From the NCBI GenBank assembly GCA_030705695.1, contig JAUZPX010000063.1:1-10901 (forward strand): a stretch of DNA of 10,901 bases, given 5' to 3'. Each line of letters opens with the position of its first letter. The first letter of the stretch is position 1. Source of the stretch: Bacillota bacterium (GTDB taxonomy: Bacteria > Bacillota > Clostridia > Oscillospirales > Acutalibacteraceae). Below the pieces are notes generated by a model. The model was not told where the DNA came from, did no database searches, and saw nothing but the letters and a program-made list of their open reading frames with translations. Below are positions 1 through 4,719 of this stretch, piece by piece. The position numbers and the translations under genes are program-made.

Positions 1-155
1 GCGGCTTGTACTACCTGCAAAGCAGATATTATGACCCGACTACAGGTAGATTTGTTAATGCAGATGGGCTTATTCAAACAGGTCAAGGCTTGGGCGATAA
101 AAACATGTTTGCTTATTGTCAGAATAATCCTATAATGAATGCTGACCCAACGGGT
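1..155 (+). repeat. Rhs core-end direct repeat, copy 1 (cut by window start)
   Basis: This is the 3' end of the Rhs core coding sequence, up to the DPTG codons at 144-155. Nearly the same sequence recurs at 1593-1747 and 2947-3103. The first 80 or so bases match copy 2 almost exactly. The end of the copy (GGTCAAGGC and the ACCCAACGGGT variant) matches copy 3 instead, so this copy is a mosaic. Homology to both other copies stops abruptly at 155, which marks the toxin-swap point. Confidence 0.85.
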
Positions 156-746
156 ACACATGATACCAAATTAATATATAATTTATTCTATAATCTTTAT
201 ACGAGTGATGCATTTAATATGTCTCCAAAAGAAGCAAATGACCAAGCAGTTTATATGGTTAACCAGGTCTTGATTAGTGATGGGCAAAAAGCTACATTTA
301 CCCATAAATTAATATCATCTCTTACAAATCAACAAAAAGAATTTGTTGCAACAGTCGCTGCGGAATCGGGAGCTCAGAATAAAAAAAGCCAAAAAGCAGT
401 GGCTCATGTAATAAAAAACCGATCAAAAAAAGAAAATATTAGTATACATGATGTAGTTTCTGCTCCATATCAATTTAGCGGTTTTGGAGACAGCAATTAT
501 AATGCATGTATGGATTACTTAAATAACCGTGATGAATCAAGTACAGAATATGAAGGGATAATAGCGGCTGTAATTCCAATATATGATAATGAAGATGCAG
601 ATTTTACTTATGGATGCACATTGTATTATAGTCCAATGTCTATGGATCCACCAGGAAGTACACCAAATTGGGATTTTTCAACATTAAAGGAAGTACAAAT
701 ACGTGGTATTGATTCTAATGAATTTAGATTCTACAAATATCAATAG
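3..746 (+). CDS. Rhs family protein C-terminus with SleB-like cell-wall hydrolase toxin domain (5' partial)
   Basis: The frame is open from the window edge, so the gene starts upstream; the TTG at 6 is internal to the Rhs core. The first 50 or so residues are the conserved Rhs/YD-repeat tail (LQSRYYDP, GRFVNADG, NPIMNADPTG). After DPTG the sequence changes to a toxin-like domain. Counting from the TTG at 6, residues 110-215 resemble the SleB/Hydrolase_2 cell-wall hydrolase family: VAAES with the likely catalytic Glu120, then AVAHVIKNR, then VSAPYQFSGF, and YGCTLYYSP near the end. Members cleave peptidoglycan glycan strands as lytic transglycosylases, so the predicted target is a competitor's wall. 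The domain has no frame disruption. The lipoprotein gene follows after 8 bases and is the expected cognate immunity gene. Whether this is the end of a full-length Rhs gene or another orphan cassette cannot be decided from the window. Confidence 0.85.
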   Translation, partial: GLYYLQSRYYDPTTGRFVNADGLIQTGQGLGDKNMFAYCQNNPIMNADPTGTHDTKLIYNLFYNLYTSDAFNMSPKEANDQAVYMVNQVLISDGQKATFTHKLISSLTNQQKEFVATVAAESGAQNKKSQKAVAHVIKNRSKKENISIHDVVSAPYQFSGFGDSNYNACMDYLNNRDESSTEYEGIIAAVIPIYDNEDADFTYGCTLYYSPMSMDPPGSTPNWDFSTLKEVQIRGIDSNEFRFYKYQ

Positions 747-754
747 GTGATTTT

Positions 755-1411
755 ATGAAAAAACAAATTATATTATTAATTATTTGTTGGACTGAAATTA
801 TTTTATTTTTATCATCTTGTAGCAATGCTAATGAAATAAAAAGTACAAGTAATCAAAATTCAACCAGTATAGCTACTCCATCATCCGTTGTTTCAAAAAT
901 AACAATAAATGATTTAAAACATTCAACTATAATTGCTCAAAGTAAAAACTACAAGCTGTTAAAAGGCGATAATCAAACTTATTATTACTATTTGTATGAT
1001 AATAAAGGTACAATTGTTAATGAAGGTGGTTTCTTAGGAAGATACCCTAAATTTAGCAGTGCTAATAATATAGTTTCAGTAAGCTTACAAACAGGAACTG
1101 GAATTGAAACAAAATGGATATATTTTTACAATACTTTAACAAACAAACTTTCTCAAACTTTTTATGGCGTTTTTGATGAATGCAATAATTTGGTTGCGTA
1201 TTATGGTCAAGATGGTAAATCCATAATTGTACAGGATATATTTGATAAATCTCAATACTATAGAGAAATTAGCTCATTCAAAGATACTCTTGCTAAAGAT
1301 ACGTCTCCTATAATTAATGCAAAATTTTCAAAGGATTTAAAGAGTATTTGCATTACTTATTTATCTCAAAATGATCATAATAAAATTAGTGAAAATTTCA
1401 ATGTAAACTGA
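755..1411 (+). CDS. Putative lipoprotein, candidate immunity protein for the cell-wall hydrolase toxin
   Basis: This is a 218-residue protein. Its N-terminus is a lipoprotein signal peptide: MKK, a hydrophobic stretch, and the lipobox LSSC with the modified Cys at residue 22, followed by a Ser/Thr/Asn-rich linker to about residue 50. The rest is rich in Tyr, aromatic and beta-type segments, with no catalytic motif I recognise. An AGGTGA ribosome site lies 4 bases before the ATG, and the gene starts 8 bases after the toxin stop, so the two are co-translated. Immunity function is inferred from position and topology: a toxin that attacks peptidoglycan must be blocked outside the membrane, where a lipoprotein would be. 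I do not recognise a named immunity family. Confidence 0.75.
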   Translation: MKKQIILLIICWTEIILFLSSCSNANEIKSTSNQNSTSIATPSSVVSKITINDLKHSTIIAQSKNYKLLKGDNQTYYYYLYDNKGTIVNEGGFLGRYPKFSSANNIVSVSLQTGTGIETKWIYFYNTLTNKLSQTFYGVFDECNNLVAYYGQDGKSIIVQDIFDKSQYYREISSFKDTLAKDTSPIINAKFSKDLKSICITYLSQNDHNKISENFNVN

Positions 1412-1420
1412 TTGTGTTAA

Positions 1421-1445
1421 AAGGGCGCAGTTAACCTGCGCCCTT
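1421..1445 (+). terminator. GC-rich hairpin ending cassette 1 (terminator-like)
   Basis: A perfect 10-bp stem (AAGGGCGCAG / CTGCGCCCTT) with a 5-base loop lies 10 bases after the lipoprotein stop. The downstream T-tract is weak on the + strand. The - strand reading ends in TTTT. A very similar hairpin starts the next repeat at 2775, so it belongs to the repeated cassette leader rather than to one gene. Confidence 0.6.
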
Positions 1446-1453
1446 ACCCTTTA

Positions 1454-1482
1454 TTGCAAAAAACAATAAATTATGCTAAAAT
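1454..1482 (+). promoter_or_regulatory. Extended -10 sigma-A-type promoter in the cassette leader (copy 2)
   Basis: TTGCAA at 1454-1459, a 17-base spacer and TAAAAT at 1477-1482, with TG one base before the -10 box (extended -10). The same arrangement is kept in the other repeat copy at 2805-2833. It lies directly after the hairpin and upstream of an Rhs fragment with no normal start. It could transcribe the orphan toxin fragment and, more importantly, its immunity gene. Confidence 0.5.
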
Positions 1483-1504
1483 GTGTATAAAGTACGCACG
1501 ATAA

Positions 1505-2293
1505 AAAGCAAACGGCAATACAATAGGCGACCCGTATAACATTGGTAACTTAAACCCGTTCCGTTACAGAGGTTATTTTTACGATACAGAAAGCGGCTTG
1601 TACTACCTGCAAAGCAGATATTATGACCCGACTACAGGTAGATTTGTTAATGCAGATGGGCTTATTCAAACAGGCAATGGCTTGGGCGATAAAAACATGT
1701 TTGCTTATTGTGGTAATAACCCTATAATGAATGCTGACCCGACAGGTGAATATTCTGTGTCGTTTCGTGCTGCGGAATATCGTGAATATCTTAATGAGGG
1801 ATATAGTTCTGGAGCTGCCAGTGCAGAGGTAAATGAGCGTTATCCTGCTGACCCGTTACCTTCAAAACATCCACATGCGGCGTCAAAGGTGAGTAAGAAG
1901 AAAGGAAGTTCAGCAGGTTCAAATTCTCTTGACAGAACTGGAAAACCGAATTCAAAAGTTAGGAAGCCAGATGGAAGTCAAGAGAGAGAATACGACGAAA
2001 ATGGAAGAGCAAAAACTGACACAGACTATGGACACGCTGATCATCATCCAGAGCTTGATAGTCCACATCAGCACGATTGGACATGGGATGAATATGGGAA
2101 TTCAAAACGTGGTCCAGCTTATAATATATCTCTTACCGATAAGGTCATTGCAGGTTCTGCAGTAGTTGGAATTTCATTACTCATGGCAGCGGTTGCAGCG
2201 GATGATGTAACAGGTATCGGAGCAGCAGATGATGCAGCAGAAGTACCTCTCAGTATTATGTTATGTGAGTCTGCATCTAAAGCATTTGGTTAA
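1505..2293 (+). CDS. Orphan Rhs C-terminal fragment with HxHxW-type toxin domain
   Basis: The Rhs-homologous frame is open from 1505, just after an in-frame TAA (1502-1504). The first usable start is the TTG at 1598 (231 aa), which has no ribosome site, so this looks like a silent swap-in cassette rather than an expressed gene. Counted from that TTG: residues 1-50 are the Rhs core tail, 51-103 a Ser/Ala-rich linker shared with cassette 3, and about 104-175 the toxin domain. The domain carries D141, D143, H146, H149, H150 and the PHQHDWTW motif (H157, H159, W161, W163). This resembles predicted nuclease-type polymorphic toxin domains (possibly the type 24 group, from memory). Residues 182-215 form a hydrophobic Ala/Gly-rich tail. 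The DUF2691-like gene follows after 32 bases. Function is inferred from the Rhs fusion and the motif only. Confidence 0.75.
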   Translation, partial: KANGNTIGDPYNIGNLNPFRYRGYFYDTESGLYYLQSRYYDPTTGRFVNADGLIQTGNGLGDKNMFAYCGNNPIMNADPTGEYSVSFRAAEYREYLNEGYSSGAASAEVNERYPADPLPSKHPHAASKVSKKKGSSAGSNSLDRTGKPNSKVRKPDGSQEREYDENGRAKTDTDYGHADHHPELDSPHQHDWTWDEYGNSKRGPAYNISLTDKVIAGSAVVGISLLMAAVAADDVTGIGAADDAAEVPLSIMLCESASKAFG

Positions 2294-2325
2294 ACAAGGA
2301 TTTAAATATTTATTGAGGTGATATT

Positions 2326-2769
2326 ATGATTCGAGGATTAACATTTAAAGTTCCAAATAAACATGGCTCAATATTGTATGATATTTTACAAGATATTGAA
2401 GTGCAAAAATACACTTGGAAAATTGATGAAGAAGAAATTTATATAAAGGATGAGTCTTTGTTTCCCAATGATATCGTTGATGGTATTGAATTTGAAAAAA
2501 GAATAATGTATCCATCATATTATGTTATTTTTGTAAATTTACAAGCTTATGCAGTTTATAGCGATTTTAATGATATTAATTCTTATGAAGATTTCACGAA
2601 AAGTGAATGTGAAATTTTAATATTAGTAACTGATTCAATATTTGTTGATGTTTATGTAAAGGACATAAAAATAATAGAAAGAATTAAGTCAAATGCTATA
2701 AAAAACAATTTTTCTGAAATAAATTATATTTCAGAAAAAAACGACAGAAATTATTTCAAAGCAATGTAA
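2326..2769 (+). CDS. DUF2691-like protein, candidate immunity protein of cassette 2
   Basis: This 147-residue protein starts MIRGLTFKVPNKHGSILYDIL. That opening, with KYTWKIDEEEIY, LFPNDIVDG and YYVIFVNLQAYAVY further on, is recognisably of the DUF2691 type known in Bacillus and other Firmicutes (recognised from memory, not searched). It has no signal peptide or membrane segment and is acidic, so it should be cytosolic. A strong GAGGTG site lies 5 bases before the ATG. It follows the orphan toxin fragment by 32 bases and is followed 5 bases later by the next cassette hairpin, the normal place of an immunity gene. A cytosolic inhibitor fits a toxin that acts on nucleic acid. The immunity role is inference. 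Confidence 0.75.
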   Translation: MIRGLTFKVPNKHGSILYDILQDIEVQKYTWKIDEEEIYIKDESLFPNDIVDGIEFEKRIMYPSYYVIFVNLQAYAVYSDFNDINSYEDFTKSECEILILVTDSIFVDVYVKDIKIIERIKSNAIKNNFSEINYISEKNDRNYFKAM

Positions 2770-2774
2770 ATACA

Positions 2775-2796
2775 AAGGGCGCAGTAATGCGCCCTT
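2775..2796 (+). terminator. GC-rich hairpin between cassettes 2 and 3 (terminator-like)
   Basis: A perfect 9-bp stem (AAGGGCGCA / TGCGCCCTT) with a 4-base GTAA loop lies 5 bases after the DUF2691-like stop. It is the counterpart of 1421-1445. Stem bases are kept while the loop differs, which suggests the structure is selected. The ATG at 2787, inside the hairpin, opens the Rhs frame but has no ribosome site and is not a credible start. Confidence 0.6.
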
Positions 2797-3696
2797 ACCC
2801 TTTATTGCAAAAAATAAGGAATTATGCTAAAATGTGTAAAAAATACGCACGGCAAAAAGACGCCAACGGCAACACAATAAGCGACCCGTATAACATTGGT
2901 AATTTAAACCCGTTCCGTTACAGAGGATATTATTACGATACTGAAAGCGGCTTGTACTATTTACAGTCTCGCTACTATGACCCAATAACGAATAGGTTTG
3001 TTAATGCGGATGGGCTTATTCAAACAGGTCAAGGCTTGGGCGATAAAAACATGTTTGCCTACTGTGGTAATAACCCTATAATGAATGCTGACCCAACGGG
3101 TGAATATTCTGTGTCGTTTCGTGCTGCGGAATATCGTGAATATCTCAATGAGGGATATAGTTCTGGAGCTGCCAGTGCAGAGGTAAATGAGCACTATCCT
3201 GCTGACCCGTTACCTTCAAAACCTTCTCATGCAGCGTCAAAGGTGAGTAAGAAAAAGGGGGTCAAGCGGAGGAAGTACCGCAAAGAAATCATCTACAAAA
3301 ACCAAGCAACAAAAGGACACAAGAGGTTCTGATGGTTTTAGTATAACAAGTAATGCTTTAACTATATATAAAACTGGTGTTTCTGCAATAGGAACTGCGG
3401 CTGGAGTGGTTGGCTCAGATGCAGCAGCCTTATCAGGATATGGATATGCCTGTGCTACGCCATTTGCAATTGCCTCACATATGGCAGACCCATATTTAAC
3501 AAATAATGAAAAGTGGGGTCTTTCTGGCATGGAGGTAGGGCTAGCTATTGTAGGTATCGGTGTTACAGCGTTAACACCGGTTGGTTGGGGAGTAGGAATA
3601 GGTATTGGTATTACGGTTGGAGTATCTTTACTTTCCTGTGGAATAAGTGCCGTTGCAACTGAATATTTTGAAGAAAAAAACGGAAAAGACGGTTGA
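2787..3696 (+). pseudogene. Orphan Rhs C-terminal fragment with glycine-rich hydrophobic domain, frameshifted
   Basis: The first frame runs through the Rhs core tail (DANGN, NPFRYRGYYYD, RFVNADG, DPTG) and the EYSVSFRAAEYREYL linker to SKKKG. It then turns into a Lys/Arg-rich tail ending at a TGA at 3330-3332. One base skipped in the GGGGG run at 3257-3261 restores a frame that continues SSGGSTAKKSST and stays open to the TGA at 3694-3696. That second frame encodes about 140 residues with two hydrophobic Gly/Ala-rich stretches (around TGVSAIGTAAGVVG and MEVGLAIVGIGVTAL to GITVGVSLL). They suggest a membrane-inserting toxin. No start codon with a ribosome site is visible. The intact sequence would be the third cassette's toxin. 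Either decay or a sequencing error in the homopolymer could explain the shift. Confidence 0.75.
2805..2833 (+). promoter_or_regulatory. Extended -10 sigma-A-type promoter in the cassette leader (copy 3)
   Basis: TTGCAA at 2805-2810, a 17-base spacer and TAAAAT at 2828-2833 with an upstream TG. Spacer length, both boxes and the TG match the element at 1454-1482, although the spacer sequence itself differs (AATAAGGA against ACAATAAA). Confidence 0.5.
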
Positions 3697-3789
3697 TTTT
3701 GCCGAATTTAATTATTTTTTAAGAAAAAGCATTAAATATTAGTGGTAATTTTTAATAATTTTTATAAAAGCACTAAGGAAGTGATTATT

Positions 3790-4249
3790 ATTTATAGATT
3801 TAAAATAGAAAAATCAAAGGCATATACAATTTTTTGTATTTGTATAAATGTTTATTGGTGTTTATGCCAATTTGGACCATTTTTACAGATTTAGCATACC
3901 TTATAATTATATTTTCTATACCTTTATTATTATTTACTGCCTTTGTAGCTTTTTACTTAGCATCTAATGTAACAATAACTGAGGAGTACGTTGCAATTTT
4001 AGGCAGTATATTCGTATATAAAAAAATACCTATAAAAAATATAACAGAATATAGGCATTCATACGAAAATGAACTTATTGTGGCAGGAAACCCAGCCCAT
4101 ACTAAAAATTCGATTTTATAGAATACAAAAAGTTTAAGAAAAAAGATGAGAGCAAATATAAAACAGAGAAAATATATGTTTCTCTAAAAGATGAAGACCA
4201 GAAAAAGCTTTTTGAATTGATTGCAAAACGTCAAGGTAACCAATTATAA
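3790..4249 (+). pseudogene. Membrane protein with bacterial PH-like domain, candidate immunity gene of cassette 3, disrupted
   Basis: Three frames have to be joined to recover one protein of about 153 residues. It begins YRFKIEKSKAYTIF, has two closely spaced membrane helices (IWTIFTDLAYLIIIFSI and LLLFTAFVAFYLA), then a soluble part (VTITEEYVAILGSIFVYKKI, KIYVSLKDEDQKKLFELI). The soluble part resembles the PH-like domains of bacterial membrane proteins. The lesions are a missing T in the run at 3851-3853 and a missing A in the A5 run at 4104-4108. The expected start codon at 3790, correctly spaced from the AAGGAAGTG site, reads ATT where ATG would be expected. A GTG at 3781 is in frame but too close to the ribosome site. 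A membrane-bound immunity protein would fit the hydrophobic toxin upstream. The only unbroken piece, 3834-4121, lacks both ends. Confidence 0.7.
4221..4249 (+). promoter_or_regulatory. Possible promoter for the tRNA-Thr gene
   Basis: TTGCAA at 4221-4226, a 17-base spacer and TTATAA at 4244-4249. It lies inside the end of the disrupted immunity gene. A start 6-7 bases later would fall at the first base of the tRNA, leaving almost no leader, which is unusual, so this is weak. Confidence 0.3.
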
Positions 4250-4254
4250 ATAAC

Positions 4255-4330
4255 ACTGCTATGGCTCAGTTGGCAGAGCACGTCCTTGGTAAGGACGAGG
4301 TCACGCGTTCGAATCGCATTAGCAGCTCCA
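4255..4330 (+). tRNA. tRNA-Thr (anticodon GGT)
   Basis: The 76-base cloverleaf folds with anticodon stem CGTCC/GGACG around the loop TTGGTAA. The anticodon GGT is at 4288-4290 and reads ACC and ACT codons. The D arm is GCTC/GAGC, the T loop TTCGAAT, and CCA is encoded at 4328-4330. Two pairs are broken: A1 against C72 in the acceptor stem and C50 against A64 in the T stem. In usual bacterial tRNA-Thr both would be G-C or equivalent. The gene starts only 5 bases after the end of the toxin/immunity array. It may be functional but somewhat degenerate. Confidence 0.9.
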
Positions 4331-4374
4331 AAACCCGTCGGGAAACAAGCCGTTTCCCGATGGGTTTGCTTTAT
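4331..4374 (+). terminator. Hairpin after tRNA-Thr, probably bidirectional
   Basis: A 16-bp stem with a single G-T pair (AAACCCGTCGGGAAAC / GTTTCCCGATGGGTTT, 4331-4346 and 4352-4367) starts directly after the CCA. Its tail GCTTTATTT gives a modest U-tract for the + strand. On the - strand it lies 3 bases past the stop of the small Cys-rich gene and ends in TTTT, so it can serve both. Confidence 0.8.
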
Positions 4375-4541
4375 TTACAAAAAGATTTTCTTTCACAAAA
4401 ATGTTCACATGCTTTTGTTATAGTTTCTCGATTTTTTAATCTTGGGTATACACAATGTCCATGCGATATTTCACTGTAACTTTTTCCGAATTTAATATAA
4501 TGTTGTCTGAAATGCTTGCAGTTATTGCAAATGTACTCCAT
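4371..4541 (-). CDS. Small Cys-rich protein, probable metal-binding knuckle, 56 aa
   Basis: Translation of the - strand gives a 56-residue protein starting MEYICNNCKHFRQHY. An excellent ribosome site (AAGGGGGG, 4550-4557) lies 8 bases before the ATG at 4541. The Cys residues are at 5, 8, 30, 45, 49 and 55: an N-terminal CxxC, GHC in the middle, and CxxxC near the end (ACEHFCE). This spacing suggests Zn or Fe-S binding. I recall similar short CNNCKHF...GHC proteins in clostridial genomes but know no function. It ends against the tRNA terminator hairpin and is separated from sleC upstream by another terminator, so it is probably its own transcription unit. The coding choice is supported by the ribosome site, regular Cys spacing and full use of the gap between two terminators. 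Confidence 0.75.
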   Translation of the reverse strand: MEYICNNCKHFRQHYIKFGKSYSEISHGHCVYPRLKNRETITKACEHFCERKSFCK

Positions 4542-4666
4542 TGCTGATTCCCCCCTTGTTCTTTAATAATTCCTATGTTAGGTTGCATAATCCTTTAGAC
4601 TTATATATTTTAACAATAAAATACTAATTTGCTTACCTCATTTGAGTTAACTTTTAAAGTACAAGC

Positions 4667-4718
4667 AAAAAAGCGCCTTTATGATAAGCTTAACAACTTA
4701 TCATAAAGGCACTTTTTT
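4667..4718 (-). terminator. Strong bidirectional terminator downstream of sleC
   Basis: A 22-bp stem with one C-A mismatch (arms 4667-4688 and 4697-4718, loop 4689-4696) is flanked by A6 on the left and T6 on the right. That gives a U-tract in both directions. On the - strand it lies just after the sleC stop at 4720-4722. Confidence 0.9.
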
Positions 4719-4719
4719 A

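Larger units (their letters stand above)
1421..1904 (+). repeat. Cassette direct repeat, copy 2 (hairpin, promoter, Rhs core end, linker)
   Basis: About 480 bp are repeated at 2775-3258. In order the unit holds a GGGCGCA hairpin, a TTGCAA/TAAAAT promoter-like element, the Rhs core end, and a shared linker that starts EYSVSFRAAEYREYL after DPTG and ends at SKKKG. The toxin-specific sequences diverge after the linker. This copy lacks 3 bases found in copy 3 near 1507 and carries an in-frame TAA at 1502-1504. Repeats of this size are good substrates for homologous recombination between cassettes. Confidence 0.85.
2775..3258 (+). repeat. Cassette direct repeat, copy 3
   Basis: This is the partner of 1421-1904, with the same order of hairpin, promoter-like element, Rhs core end and linker. 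Bases 2956-3000 differ from copies 1 and 2 at many silent positions (for example CTATTTACAGTCTCGCTAC against CTACCTGCAAAGCAGATAT). The sequences on both sides are nearly identical, so part of the repeat has a separate history. Confidence 0.85.

Noticed and set aside
1929..2165. A 78-codon + strand frame inside cassette 2
   Set aside because: It is a shifted shadow of the HxHxW toxin domain with no ribosome site or recognisable content.
2787..2833. ATG at 2787 or 2831 as the start of the cassette 3 Rhs fragment
   Set aside because: The first lies inside the hairpin loop and stem, the second overlaps the -10 box. Neither has a ribosome site, and Rhs homology begins only near 2857.
1421..3258. 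CRISPR or insertion-sequence origin for the repeats
   Set aside because: The repeats are long, few and coding, with no short regular spacers, no terminal inverted repeats and no transposase. They are explained by the Rhs cassette structure.
3251..3262. Programmed ribosomal frameshift at the A5G5 tract
   Set aside because: Joining the frames needs a +1 shift (skipping a base), not the common -1 slip on such a tract. No stop or stimulatory structure is evident.
3237..3530. A 97-codon - strand open frame
   Set aside because: It is antisense to the second frame of the cassette 3 toxin. The + strand frame has homologous linker sequence and better residue content.
4255..4330. tRNA-Thr as an attachment site of an integrated element
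   Set aside because: Integration normally uses the tRNA 3' end, but the array lies on the 5' side. No integrase gene or repeated 3' tRNA end is visible.
4261..4479. A 72-codon + strand open frame
   Set aside because: It overlaps the tRNA-Thr and its terminator hairpin and is antisense to the Cys-rich gene. It has no ribosome site.
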